Below the pieces are notes generated by a model. The model made no database searches and was not told the DNA's origin. It worked only from the letters and a program-made list of their open reading frames with translations. Positions 18,416-27,179 of a DNA stretch of 64,000 bases are shown here, piece after piece. Position numbers and translations under genes: made by a program. The DNA comes from UMGS1958 sp045542415 (GTDB lineage: Bacteria; Bacillota; Clostridia; UBA1381): contig JAZQKZ010000078.1 of the NCBI GenBank assembly GCA_045542415.1, forward strand, positions 1 to 64,000. The letters run 5' to 3'. How positions within the stretch are numbered: position 1 is the first letter of the stretch; each line of letters starts with the position of its first letter.

Positions 18416-18557
18416 TGTTACACGAATTTACCACTAATATTACAGATTTGTTACAAGTTCACTACAAAATAATCTCAAAAAAGGGTTGACAAATTAATTT
18501 TATTGGTGTATAATAGCTTTTGTAATGATTTTGTAACATTAGTAATTTTTATGTAAT
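18416..18557 (+). promoter_or_regulatory. NlpC/P60 gene promoter with WalR-like boxes
   Basis: The gap 18243-18610 holds no gene. A strong promoter lies at TTGACA (18486-18491), 17-base spacer, TATAAT (18509-18514). Around it are direct repeats of the WalR (YycF) type TGTWAH-N5-TGTWAH: a perfect one on the minus strand at 18439-18455, a perfect one on the plus strand at 18521-18537 (TGTAAT, GATTT, TGTAAC), and one with a single mismatch at 18541-18557. The box at 18521 would cover the start of transcription. Confidence 0.65.
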
Positions 18558-18610
18558 GAAGCAGCAATTTTTGAAACATACGCTGTTTTTATATTAGGAG
18601 GTTTTATTTA

Positions 18611-19816
18611 ATGAAGAACTTTAAGCATTCAATGTTAGCGGTAATCGCAGTTGCAATGATAAGTTCGCTGGCTGCCGTACAGGCAAAGGATTTTAAAAAC
18701 ACAGCAGATATCGTGAGCAAGCTTACTACAGGCTCACACACTAACAGTATTTCAGTTGAACAGGAAGAATTTGAGAATACATCTCAAAAGGAAGCAGAGC
18801 AGGCTCGTATAGATATTGAAACAACACCCGAGGCTGCAGCGAAGAGCAATCTCGAAACAGGTTATGTATCACTTACAAGCGGTACACTTAATGTAAGAAA
18901 TAACCCCTCGGTCGAGGCGGAGGTTATTGACTCTCTTGACGCATGTGAAGAGGTAAAAATCCTTTCAAGCTCAGACGGCTGGCTTACCGTATCATATGAG
19001 GGCGGCAAGACAGGCTATGTAAGCAGCAGCGAAATCACAAATGACAAGGCAGATGCAGAGTATAACGCTATGCATTATGAAAACTACAAGAAAGCACAGG
19101 TAATGACATACGGTGACGTTGTTAATGTACGTTCATCAGCAAGCAAGGAATCATCAGTTATTACACAGCTTTCAGACGGTACAGAGGTTGTAACACTCTG
19201 GTCGGAGGGCGATTTTATAAAGATTGCCTATGGTGCAGATTATAACGAGGGCTATGTAATTAACACATCACTTGACCTCACAGGCGAGTGGGTTGATAAG
19301 GACGTAGTTTCGGACAGACAGGTAAAGGTAGCCGAGGAAAAAGCTGCGAAGGAGCGTGCAGCAGCAGAGGCTGCAGCAGCGGAGCAGGCGAAGAAGAATA
19401 AGTCAAAGGCTTCAGCGTCAGATTCATCAAACGGTGCTCCGGCGGCGTCATCAAAGGGACAGGCTATCGTTAATACAGCAAGAAAATACCTTGGAGTTCC
19501 TTATGTATGGGGTGGTACATCACCGAGAGGCTTCGACTGTAGCGGACTTGTACAGTATGTATGCCGTCAGAATGGTATCAGCGTAAACAGAGTGGCAGCT
19601 GACCAGTCAAGAAATGGAAGATATGTAAGCCGTGACAATCTCCAGCCGGGTGACTTAGTATTCTTCGCAAAGCGTGGAAGAATCAACCATGTAGGTATTT
19701 ATATCGGAAACGGAAACATGATACACGCACCGCAGACAGGTGACGTTGTAAAGGTTTCATCAATCAACACATCATACAGAACAAGCACATATGCCGGTGC
19801 TCGTCGAGTATATTAA
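18611..19816 (+). CDS. Secreted NlpC/P60 cell-wall endopeptidase with two SH3 domains
   Basis: A 401-residue exported hydrolase. A signal peptide (about residues 1-25) is followed by two bacterial SH3 domains (about 78-140 and 160-225, with LNVRNNPS and VNVRSSAS), an Ala/Lys-rich linker, and a C-terminal NlpC/P60 domain with catalytic Cys310 (RGFDCSGL), His360 (INHVGIYIG) and His372 (MIHAP). These enzymes cut the D-Glu-(gamma)-diaminopimelate bond in peptidoglycan stems. The AGGAGG site is well placed. Flanking WalR-like boxes fit wall-remodelling control. It is monocistronic. Confidence 0.94.
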   Translation: MKNFKHSMLAVIAVAMISSLAAVQAKDFKNTADIVSKLTTGSHTNSISVEQEEFENTSQKEAEQARIDIETTPEAAAKSNLETGYVSLTSGTLNVRNNPSVEAEVIDSLDACEEVKILSSSDGWLTVSYEGGKTGYVSSSEITNDKADAEYNAMHYENYKKAQVMTYGDVVNVRSSASKESSVITQLSDGTEVVTLWSEGDFIKIAYGADYNEGYVINTSLDLTGEWVDKDVVSDRQVKVAEEKAAKERAAAEAAAAEQAKKNKSKASASDSSNGAPAASSKGQAIVNTARKYLGVPYVWGGTSPRGFDCSGLVQYVCRQNGISVNRVAADQSRNGRYVSRDNLQPGDLVFFAKRGRINHVGIYIGNGNMIHAPQTGDVVKVSSINTSYRTSTYAGARRVY

Positions 19817-19844
19817 TTGCTTTTACCCAAAGCAAACCCCGAAT

Positions 19845-19895
19845 CCGCCGTGAAGAGCAAGCTCCCAAAAGTTCTTCACGGCGGAAAAATTTTTC
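19845..19895 (+). terminator. Terminator of NlpC/P60 gene
   Basis: A 12-base-pair stem (CCGCCGTGAAGA, 19845-19856, with its complement at 19873-19884) is followed by AAAAATTTTTC. Confidence 0.8.
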
Positions 19896-19924
19896 TTGAC
19901 ATTTTTATCGGTATGTGTTATTAT
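19896..19924 (+). promoter_or_regulatory. Promoter of tRNA-Leu
   Basis: TTGACA (19896-19901), 17-base spacer, TATTAT (19919-19924), about 20 bases before the tRNA. Confidence 0.7.
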
Positions 19925-19944
19925 ATTAAATGTTGATAATATAC

Positions 19945-20028
19945 GCCGCTGTGGTGGAATTGGCAGACGCAACGGACTCAAAATCCGTCGGAGTAAAATC
20001 CGTATCGGTTCGACCCCGATCAGCGGCA
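19945..20028 (+). tRNA. tRNA-Leu (CAA)
   Basis: A class II tRNA of 84 bases. The acceptor stem GCCGCTG pairs with CAGCGGC, the anticodon stem ACGGA/TCCGT encloses the loop CTCAAAA with anticodon CAA, and there is a long variable arm and a T-arm with GGTTCGACCCC. CCA is not encoded. It reads UUG leucine codons. Confidence 0.95.
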
Positions 20029-20031
20029 TTC

Positions 20032-20063
20032 AAAAAAGCACTTGCTATGCAAGTGCCTTTTTT
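20032..20063 (+). terminator. Terminator of tRNA-Leu
   Basis: GCACTTGC/GCAAGTGC stem with a TAT loop, flanked by A-rich and T-rich runs, 10 bases after the tRNA. Confidence 0.85.
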
Positions 20064-20204
20064 GTTGTTTATTTATAACCAAATTATGAATATTGCTTTA
20101 AAATCTTATAAATTTCATGGTAATTTTTATTTATTTTGTTGACTTAATTCTCAATAAATGCTATAATTAAATTGAATGATACGGACTGCGGCGGGGTGAT
20201 AGTT

Positions 20205-20846
20205 ATGATTAAAAAAGTCATATTTGATATGGACGGACTGATTTTTGATTCGGAGCGTCTGTTTATGGAATGTCTTAAAGAGGAAATGGCTTTATATGGC
20301 TATTTGCTTACGGAGGATATTTATGTAAATACACTCGGCCTTGCCCGTAATGATTGCAGAGAATATATGAAAGCTGTTTTCGGAAGTAATTATCCGTTTG
20401 ATGAGATAAGTGATGCGGCACGAAAACGTATTGCGGCACTTGCACAAAAGGGGCTGCCGGTGAAGCGGGGGATAGAAGAGCTTTTAAAATTTCTTAAAAG
20501 CAGAAAAATTACCTGCACTGTAGCCTCCTCGACCGAAACTGGGTTTATACGGTTATATCTGGAGAGTGCCGGTCTTTTGCAGTATTTTTCGGAGCTTGTC
20601 GGCGGCGAGACGGTGGAAAAATCCAAGCCGGAGCCGGATATTTTCTTAAAGGCTCTGGGCAATTGTGAAAAAGCGGAGGCGGTTATATTTGAGGACAGCG
20701 AAAACGGAGTGATTGCCGCACAGCGTGCCGGGATAGATGTTATTTGTATCCCCGACATGAAGCGTCCGTCGGACAGCGTACTTGACAATGTTATGGCATG
20801 TCTTAACCATGCAGGCGAAGCGATTGGAATGGAGATGTTTAAATGA
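20205..20846 (+). CDS. HAD family hydrolase (beta-phosphoglucomutase-like)
   Basis: A 213-residue HAD-superfamily subclass IA enzyme: motif I FDMDGLIFDSE (nucleophile about D8, acid/base D10), a helical cap, motif II in VASST, motif III Lys in KSKPEPDIF and motif IV in FEDSENG. Close relatives act as phosphatases or phosphomutases on small sugar phosphates; the substrate cannot be told. The ATG at 20205 with GGGGTGAT at 20193-20200 is chosen over an upstream TTG. The last four bases overlap the alarmone synthetase gene, so both are in one operon. Confidence 0.85.
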   Translation: MIKKVIFDMDGLIFDSERLFMECLKEEMALYGYLLTEDIYVNTLGLARNDCREYMKAVFGSNYPFDEISDAARKRIAALAQKGLPVKRGIEELLKFLKSRKITCTVASSTETGFIRLYLESAGLLQYFSELVGGETVEKSKPEPDIFLKALGNCEKAEAVIFEDSENGVIAAQRAGIDVICIPDMKRPSDSVLDNVMACLNHAGEAIGMEMFK

Positions 20847-21469
20847 GCAAGGAAATCTCACCGCAGGAATTTTACGGTGAAAAGTTTATATACCTTGAGG
20901 GTGCAATAATTGAGCTTACCTCACGGCTTGATATTATAAGAAAATACAAGATTGCCAACAGCGACCGTGACCCGATTGAGCATTATACAACCCGTGTCAA
21001 GTCGGTTGCGAGCATGAAAGAGAAGTTAAAAAGACGAGGCTTCCCCGAAGAGGTTGACTATGTTTTCGGGAATATATACGATGCCGCAGGAATACGGGTA
21101 ATCTGTACTTATATTGATGATGTGTATGCTGTGGCAAATATGCTCATGAGTCAGGAGGATATTACCGTTATTGCGATAAAGGATTATATTAAAAATCCAA
21201 AGGAAAGCGGATACCGCAGCTATCATATCATTGTGCAGCTGCCGCTGCATGTCGGCGAAAAGACGGTTGATGTATATGCTGAAATACAGTTTAGGACAAT
21301 GTCTATGGATTTCTGGGCGAGTCTTGACCATAAGCTTAAATACAAGCAGGATATCCCGAATGCTAATCTTATCGCAAAGGAGCTGCGGCGTTTTGCGGAT
21401 GAGCTTGCGTCAACAGAAATGAACTTCCAGGCAATCCGCGACATGATAGACGGAAAAACAGAGTTTTAA
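20843..21469 (+). CDS. Small alarmone synthetase (YjbM/RelQ type)
   Basis: The 208-residue protein has only the RelA/SpoT synthetase domain: YTTRVKSVASMKEKLKRRG, the acidic DAAGIRVIC, SGYRSYHIIVQLP and the VYAEIQFRTMSMDFWASLDHKL block. It lacks the hydrolase and regulatory domains of long Rel proteins. Such enzymes make (p)ppGpp or pGpp from GTP or GDP and ATP and are usually switched on by transcription. It overlaps the HAD gene by four bases and precedes a two-component system by 13, so alarmone production may be tied to the signal sensed by that system. Confidence 0.93.
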   Translation: MSKEISPQEFYGEKFIYLEGAIIELTSRLDIIRKYKIANSDRDPIEHYTTRVKSVASMKEKLKRRGFPEEVDYVFGNIYDAAGIRVICTYIDDVYAVANMLMSQEDITVIAIKDYIKNPKESGYRSYHIIVQLPLHVGEKTVDVYAEIQFRTMSMDFWASLDHKLKYKQDIPNANLIAKELRRFADELASTEMNFQAIRDMIDGKTEF

Positions 21470-21482
21470 ATGAGGTTTTATT

Positions 21483-22151
21483 ATGAAGATTTTAATTGCA
21501 GATGATGAAAAAGAGCTTGCCCGTGCAATATCGGTTGTACTTCAACACAGCGGCTATGAGGTTGACTGCGCCCATGACGGGGTGCAGGCTATTGAAATGC
21601 TTAGTTCCGCAAGCTATGATGCTTACATACTTGATATTATGATGCCGCACAAAAGCGGTATTGAGGTGCTGGAGTATATACGCAATTCGGGCATTTCATC
21701 ACCGGTTATCATGCTCAGTGCCAAGGCTGAGATTGATGACCGCATACACGGTCTTGATGCAGGCGCAAATGACTACATGACAAAGCCGTTTGCAATGGGG
21801 GAGCTGCTTGCACGGTTAAGAGCTGCAACGAGAAACCTCGTTTCTGAGGCACCTGCACTCATTCGATTCGGAAATCTTACGCTTGATAAGGATACCTTTG
21901 AAATAAGCAACGGCACCTCCTCGTTTATTCTCGGTAATCTGGAGTTTGAGATGCTTTTTATGCTTATTCAGGCTCAAAACCGTGAAATAGAGCCGGAGCA
22001 GTTTATAGAAAAGGTATGGGACGGTGACGGAGAAATTGACGAAGTACGTCTCTATATTTCATATCTGCGTAAAAAGCTTGATGCACTCGGTGCAGATACG
22101 GTTATAACCAAATCTGTATATGACACTTATAAGCTTGAGAGTAAGGTATAA
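21483..22151 (+). CDS. OmpR/PhoB family response regulator
   Basis: A 222-residue regulator with an N-terminal receiver (acidic pocket ADDEKE, phosphorylation site about D51 in AYILDIMMP, switch Ser/Thr in MLSAKAE, Lys in TKPF) and a C-terminal winged helix (about 125-220). The DNA-binding half is somewhat divergent from OmpR proteins. It is followed after nine bases by its cognate kinase. The signal and targets are unknown; I do not equate it with WalR. Confidence 0.93.
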   Translation: MKILIADDEKELARAISVVLQHSGYEVDCAHDGVQAIEMLSSASYDAYILDIMMPHKSGIEVLEYIRNSGISSPVIMLSAKAEIDDRIHGLDAGANDYMTKPFAMGELLARLRAATRNLVSEAPALIRFGNLTLDKDTFEISNGTSSFILGNLEFEMLFMLIQAQNREIEPEQFIEKVWDGDGEIDEVRLYISYLRKKLDALGADTVITKSVYDTYKLESKV

Positions 22152-22160
22152 GGTGAAAGT

Positions 22161-23414
22161 ATGGTAAATAAATTCAGACGCAGACTTCTCATTGCTACTA
22201 TGAGTGCGGTCACGTTGGTGATGGCACTTATATTTGCCGCAACGAATATGATGAACTACATACATATTGCCTCAAGTGCAGACGATATGCTGACTTTGAT
22301 TGCACAGAATAACGGTGTTATTCCGTCACGTTCGGCGGAGACCTTTAATGACGTACTCACTGAGGAGAGTCAGTATCAGACACGTTATTTTATAGTACAG
22401 CTTGACCGTGAGGAGAATATTATTGATATAAATACCTCGCATATTGCGGCTACAACACCGCAAACAGCGGCGGAATACACATGGAAGATTCTCTCGGACG
22501 GCACGAGCAGCGGATATATGGAAATATACAGATACAAGGTATCGCCGACTGATTTCGGAAAAATAGTGATTTTCCTTGATTGCAGTCTCCAGCTCAGTTC
22601 GTATTTTTCTATGATGGCAACATCCGGGGCAATAGCTCTGACGAGTGCATTTGTGATATTCCTTGTGATATTTCTGTTCTCCAAGCGTTTTATAAGACCG
22701 ATGGTTGACAGCATTGAAAAGCAGAAGCGTTTTATCACCGATGCGGGACACGAATTAAAGACACCGCTGGCAATTATCAACGCAAATGTTGAGGTTATGG
22801 AGCTTATGGGCGGCAATAACGAGTGGACGGACAGTATCAAAAATCAGGTAGCACGGCTTGATCAGCTTGTAAAAAGTATGTTACAGCTTGCCCGTATGGA
22901 AGAGAACACTCTGACTCCGGTATTTCTTGAATTTGACCTCACCAAGGCATTTCTTGAAATCACAAAGCCGTTTGAAATAATGGCACAGCAGAAAAACCGC
23001 AACCTTACAATACGGGCGCAGGATAATATAAAGCTCTACGGCGACGAGTCGGCAATCAGAAACCTTATATCCATACTTGTTGATAATGCGATAAAATATT
23101 CAACGGAAAACGGTATAATCGAGGCGACATTAAGACGTGACGGCAAGGCAATAAAAATCAAGGTGAGAAACAGCTCTGATCCGGAGAGGGACGATAATTT
23201 AAATCGGTTATTTGACCGTTTTTACCGTCCTGATTCGGCACGTTCGAGGGAATCCGGCGGCTTTGGTATAGGTCTTTCAATGGCACAAACCATCGTTGAT
23301 TCACACAAAGGAAAAATATCCGCCCAACGTGAAACCGGCGGATATGTAAGCTTTAATGTTATTTTTAAGTCGGTGCAGAATGCAGGCAAAAACAGCAAGA
23401 GGCTGTTAAGGTAA
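22161..23414 (+). CDS. Membrane sensor histidine kinase
   Basis: A 417-residue kinase with two transmembrane helices (about 8-30 and 152-173) around an extracytoplasmic sensor of about 120 residues, a DHp domain with phospho-acceptor His197 (DAGHELKTPLA), and a HATPase domain with N box (ILVDNAIKY) and G box (FGIGLSM). It phosphorylates the response regulator encoded just upstream. The sensor region has no recognisable fold. Last gene of the four-gene operon, ending in a hairpin. Confidence 0.94.
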   Translation: MVNKFRRRLLIATMSAVTLVMALIFAATNMMNYIHIASSADDMLTLIAQNNGVIPSRSAETFNDVLTEESQYQTRYFIVQLDREENIIDINTSHIAATTPQTAAEYTWKILSDGTSSGYMEIYRYKVSPTDFGKIVIFLDCSLQLSSYFSMMATSGAIALTSAFVIFLVIFLFSKRFIRPMVDSIEKQKRFITDAGHELKTPLAIINANVEVMELMGGNNEWTDSIKNQVARLDQLVKSMLQLARMEENTLTPVFLEFDLTKAFLEITKPFEIMAQQKNRNLTIRAQDNIKLYGDESAIRNLISILVDNAIKYSTENGIIEATLRRDGKAIKIKVRNSSDPERDDNLNRLFDRFYRPDSARSRESGGFGIGLSMAQTIVDSHKGKISAQRETGGYVSFNVIFKSVQNAGKNSKRLLR

Positions 23415-23423
23415 TATACGCTG

Positions 23424-23446
23424 AAAGGGGCTTTGCCCCTTTTTTA
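23424..23446 (+). terminator. Terminator of the HAD-alarmone-TCS operon
   Basis: AAAGGGGC/GCCCCTTT stem with TTT loop followed by TTTTATTT. A second hairpin (CGGCTTGG...CCAAGCCG, 23461-23489) could serve the convergent pdaA gene. Confidence 0.75.
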
Positions 23447-23496
23447 TTTACAATAAATTACGGCTTGGGGGAGTACACCGCCAAGCCGATAATTCC

Positions 23497-24327
23497 TTAT
23501 TTCGCAAGGTCTGTCAGACTGTAAAATTCATATCCAAGCTCCCTTGCTGAATCGATGATGTCACCCAATGCCTCTGCATTGTCCGAGGATACCGCATGCA
23601 AAAGAATTATGGCACCGTTATGCAGATACGGGACTACCTGAGAGTATGCATGGTCCTTGCCCTTTTGCATATTTATATCCCAGTCCTTGTATGCCATGCT
23701 CCACATTATCGTCCTGTATCCCTCTGCCTGTGCTATTGCAAGTACACGCTCGCTGTATTCGCCCTCCGGCGGACGCATATATTCCATTTTATAGCCGTAC
23801 AGCTCCTCGCATTTTGTACGCAGCTTGTTAAGCTCCGACCTGACCGTTGCCACCGGCTGATTGGGTAGGTTCAGATGATTTACTGTATGGTTGCCAACAA
23901 CGTGTCCGTCATCAATCATTCTTTCTATCAGCTCCGGCTGGCTCTCAAGGTACGGTCCGGTAACGAAAAATGCTGCTGTAACCTCCTTTTGTGCAAGCAC
24001 ATCAAGTATTTTCGAGGTGTAACCGTTTTCATAGCCCTCGTCAAAGGTAAGATAGAGCCGCTTATCATCACGGTGATCAATGTAATAGCCTCCGTTTTCC
24101 TCCAGAATACTCCTTTCCTTATCACCAATCTGCGGCTCCGTACCTTTATTACGCACAAATCCCCAGCCAACTCCCTTTGAATCAAGCTCCTCGTAGCTTT
24201 TTGACGGATTTCGTGTGGGTGCTGTTGTTACTGCCGGCAGAGGTTCGGTGGTTGAAACGGGTACAGACGTGGTGCATGAGCCTAAAAGCATCGTCATAAT
24301 AACGGGTATGAAAATCAGCTTCTTCAT
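23497..24327 (-). CDS. pdaA: PdaA-like delta-lactam polysaccharide deacetylase lipoprotein
   Basis: A 276-residue lipoprotein (lipobox LLGSC) with a CE4 domain. It carries the PdaA signature TFDEGYENGYT, where Glu replaces the second Asp of ordinary deacetylases, the zinc ligands in GNHTVNH, RPPEGEYS, and the LHAVSSDNAEAL end. In Bacillus, PdaA deacetylates muramic acid so that the delta-lactam of spore cortex can form. This suggests a spore-forming host. It is monocistronic and convergent with the histidine kinase operon. A lipoprotein anchor instead of a cleaved signal peptide differs from the Bacillus protein. Confidence 0.9.
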   Translation of the reverse strand: MKKLIFIPVIMTMLLGSCTTSVPVSTTEPLPAVTTAPTRNPSKSYEELDSKGVGWGFVRNKGTEPQIGDKERSILEENGGYYIDHRDDKRLYLTFDEGYENGYTSKILDVLAQKEVTAAFFVTGPYLESQPELIERMIDDGHVVGNHTVNHLNLPNQPVATVRSELNKLRTKCEELYGYKMEYMRPPEGEYSERVLAIAQAEGYRTIMWSMAYKDWDINMQKGKDHAYSQVVPYLHNGAIILLHAVSSDNAEALGDIIDSARELGYEFYSLTDLAK

Positions 24328-24555
24328 ATATAATACACTCCGGTTTTTATTTGTTATTCTATCGTATTCGCTGATATGTGAATTTATTACTGTGTAGATT
24401 TATTGCCGAAAACAACAGGAATATATGTGCAAAATAAATAAAAAAGTGTCGTATAAATCGTATAAAATTTGTCACATAATAAGATAGAAATAAAAATCTA
24501 TTTATGATATGATTATGCTGTATAATTTTTTATTTAATGGAGGTAAAATTATCTA

Positions 24556-25812
24556 ATGGACGGAGACAGTATGGGGCAAATTTTACTTATTGCCGCATGT
24601 ATATTGATGTCGTCATATTTTTCGGCATCAGAAACAGCATTTTTCTCAATGAACAAAATACGCATTAAGAACATGGCAACAGCCGGTGACAAGAGAGCAG
24701 AGCTTGTTTTGAAGCTCGCAGAGGATTACGATAAATTGCTTTCCTCAATTCTTATAGGAAACAATATCGTAAATATTGCCAGCTCATCGATTGCAACAGT
24801 ATTATTTGTAAATTGGCTCGGAAATTCGGGAATTTCGATTTCAACTGCGGTTATGACGGTAGTTGTGCTTATGTTTGGAGAAATCACTCCCAAGAGTCTT
24901 GCAAAAAATTCGCCGGAAACATTTGCGTTGTTCTCAGCTCCTATATTAAGGGTAGTAAACATCATTTTATCACCGCTTAATTTCATATTTTTGCTTTGGC
25001 AGAAGCTTGTATATTTAATCGTTAAGCCGCCGGAGGACAGAGGTGTTACGGAAGAGGAGCTTCTCACAATGGTTGAAGAGGCTGCGGAGGACGGCGAGAT
25101 TGACTCACACGAGAGTGAGCTTATCAGAAATGCAATCGAATTTAACGACATCGAGGTTATGGATATACATACCAACCGAGTTGACGTTGTTGCAGTGGAT
25201 GTTGAATCGACCTATGCTGAGCTTGAGGAGGCGTTTGAGGAAAACGGTTATTCAAGACTGCCCGTATATGCAGAGTCTATTGATAATATAATAGGTATCC
25301 TTAATCAAAAGGACTTCACAAAGGAAGACGAAAAGGATTTCAATATAAGACAGGTAATGAATAAGCCTGTATTCGTTGTTCCGTCAATGAAGATTTCACA
25401 GCTTTTAATGCACCTGCAGAAGGAAAAATCGCATATGGCGGTCGTTATCGATGAATACGGCGGTACTGTGGGTATTGTTACTCTGGAGGATATTTTAGAG
25501 GAGCTTGTAGGCGAAATCTGGGATGAGCATGATGAGGTAATCGAAAATATCGAGGAAATAGGTGAGAATAAGTATAAAGTACTTTGCAACTGTGACCTTG
25601 ACGATTTATTCGAGAGGTTTGACATGGATGAAGAAATTGATATAACATCTGTGGGCGGTTGGGTTATTGACCAGTTTGACAGAATTCCGGAAATCGGCGA
25701 AAGCTTTGAATATAAAGGTCTTCATGTAACTGTTTCGGAGCGTGACGAGCGTCATGTTCTTGCCGTAACGGTTAAGGTTGAAGAAAAGAGTGACGAAGAC
25801 GAGGATGAATAA
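24556..25812 (+). CDS. CNNM/CorC (hemolysin C) family membrane transporter
   Basis: A 418-residue protein with an N-terminal CNNM (DUF21) membrane domain of about four helices (to about 190, with the typical YFSASETAFFSMN), a pair of CBS domains (about 205-330, ending EYGGTVGIVTLEDILEELVGEI) and a C-terminal CorC/HlyC domain. Family members are linked to magnesium or sodium transport and resistance to metal excess; calling them hemolysins is historical. The GGAGG site fits the ATG at 24556. It has its own terminator and no evident partners. Confidence 0.92.
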   Translation: MDGDSMGQILLIAACILMSSYFSASETAFFSMNKIRIKNMATAGDKRAELVLKLAEDYDKLLSSILIGNNIVNIASSSIATVLFVNWLGNSGISISTAVMTVVVLMFGEITPKSLAKNSPETFALFSAPILRVVNIILSPLNFIFLLWQKLVYLIVKPPEDRGVTEEELLTMVEEAAEDGEIDSHESELIRNAIEFNDIEVMDIHTNRVDVVAVDVESTYAELEEAFEENGYSRLPVYAESIDNIIGILNQKDFTKEDEKDFNIRQVMNKPVFVVPSMKISQLLMHLQKEKSHMAVVIDEYGGTVGIVTLEDILEELVGEIWDEHDEVIENIEEIGENKYKVLCNCDLDDLFERFDMDEEIDITSVGGWVIDQFDRIPEIGESFEYKGLHVTVSERDERHVLAVTVKVEEKSDEDEDE

Positions 25813-25818
25813 TAACAG

Positions 25819-25851
25819 CCACTTCGGGGCATTTGCTCCGGAGTGGTTTTT
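25819..25851 (+). terminator. Terminator of CNNM/CorC gene
   Basis: A nine-pair stem CCACTTCGG/CCGGAGTGG followed by TTTTTG. Confidence 0.75.
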
Positions 25852-25941
25852 GTTTTCTGAGCGGTTTGATAAAAAAATCGCAATCAATGACAAAAATATT
25901 TCAGTAAAACACTGCTTTTTTATAAAGCTTGCATAAAAGTC

Positions 25942-25970
25942 TTGCAAAGATTGTTAAAATAGTGTATAAT
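25942..25970 (+). promoter_or_regulatory. Promoter of the sugar kinase gene
   Basis: TTGCAA (25942-25947), 17-base spacer, TATAAT (25965-25970), about 40 bases before the start codon. Confidence 0.7.
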
Positions 25971-26010
25971 AAAAAGCAAGAGGATTTTATAAAAAAGGGA
26001 GGAATTACAT

Positions 26011-27039
26011 ATGTTAAATTTCAAGGAAAATACAGATTTTGATCTTATTGGAATGGGCGAGGTTATGTTAAGACTTTCACCGCCCAATAAAGAAAAGATT
26101 TCACAGAGTGAGACCTTTGAAAAGAATGCCGGCGGAAGTGAGCTTAATGTTGTGTCGGGTGCGGCTATGCTCGGTTTGAGGAGTGCGATTGTTACAAAGA
26201 TTCCCAAGAATAAAATGGGACATTTTATCCGTAACAAGGTGCGTTACGGCAATGTAAGTGACGATTATCTTATTTATGACCACACAGACGGCAAGCGTCT
26301 TGGTATTTATTTCTATGAAAGCGGTGTGTATCCGAGAAAGTCATCGGTAATATACGACAGAGCGGCATCGTCAATGTGTTCGCTGGATATTTCAGAGATT
26401 GACCCGTCGATTTACGGCAAGACAAAGATATTCCATATTTCCTCAATCACGCTTGCTCTTGATATCCATTTGAGAGAGGTTGCAATTGAAATGATTAAGC
26501 GTTTCCACGAGCAGGGGGTACTTATTTCATTTGATGTTAACTATCGTGCTACGTTATGGAGTGAGGAAGAGGCTAAGAAAGTAATAGAGAGCATTTTCCC
26601 GTATGTAGATTTGCTTTTCGTATCTGAGGAGACATCAAGAAGAATGTTACAGCGAACAGGTACGCTTGAGGAGATTATGAAAGGCTATGCCGACGACTAC
26701 GGCTGTAAGATGGTTGCTACAACAAGACGTGAGGTAGTAAGCCCGACCAGACATAACTTCAATTCAAAGATTTATTTTGAGGGTAAATTCTACGAGGAGG
26801 CTCCGTACAAGGAGATTGAGGTAATAGACCGAATCGGTTCGGGTGATGCATATCTCGCAGGCGTTCTTTACGGACTTGTAAAGGACAGAGATATTGAACG
26901 TGCATTAGAGGTAGGTAATGCATTGTCGGCTGTTAAGAATACGGTAAACGGCGATATGTCGGCAAGCTCAATTGATGAAATTCGTGCGGTAATTGCATCG
27001 CATAAGGCTACAGGTCAGCAGGATGAAATGGTGCGATGA
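26011..27039 (+). CDS. kdgK: PfkB family sugar kinase, probable 2-keto-3-deoxygluconate kinase
   Basis: A 342-residue ribokinase-fold enzyme with the N-terminal motif FEKNAGGSELNVVSGAAMLG and the C-terminal catalytic DRIGSGDAYLAGVLYGL (base Asp near residue 281). KdgK phosphorylates 2-keto-3-deoxygluconate, the end product of galacturonate and unsaturated uronate breakdown, for cleavage to pyruvate and glyceraldehyde-3-phosphate. Pectin-type enzymes elsewhere in the window support this substrate, but other PfkB sugars cannot be excluded. It has its own promoter; 140 bases with a palindrome separate it from the next gene. Confidence 0.82.
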   Translation: MLNFKENTDFDLIGMGEVMLRLSPPNKEKISQSETFEKNAGGSELNVVSGAAMLGLRSAIVTKIPKNKMGHFIRNKVRYGNVSDDYLIYDHTDGKRLGIYFYESGVYPRKSSVIYDRAASSMCSLDISEIDPSIYGKTKIFHISSITLALDIHLREVAIEMIKRFHEQGVLISFDVNYRATLWSEEEAKKVIESIFPYVDLLFVSEETSRRMLQRTGTLEEIMKGYADDYGCKMVATTRREVVSPTRHNFNSKIYFEGKFYEEAPYKEIEVIDRIGSGDAYLAGVLYGLVKDRDIERALEVGNALSAVKNTVNGDMSASSIDEIRAVIASHKATGQQDEMVR

Positions 27040-27062
27040 CGGCTGAATAAATTTCCGTATCT

Positions 27063-27130
27063 CACCATTTTTCAGACCTCGACGTACCGGTGTACGCCTT
27101 TGGTCTTCAAAACAGCAACCTACGAAAATT
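27063..27130. repeat. Palindromic intergenic repeat
   Basis: Contains GACGTACCGGTGTACGCC flanked by matching arms (CAGACC and TGGTCTTC). The core resembles ACGTACCCATGTACGCC near 60199-60215, suggesting a dispersed palindromic repeat family. Confidence 0.5.
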
Positions 27131-27179
27131 TCTTGCAGCCGTAGCAATGCTGCAATGACACCAGGAAAGGAAAAAATAA

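Noticed and set aside
21483..23414. The local two-component system as WalRK itself
   Set aside because: The regulator's DNA-binding half is divergent, and the usual walHIJ neighbours are absent.
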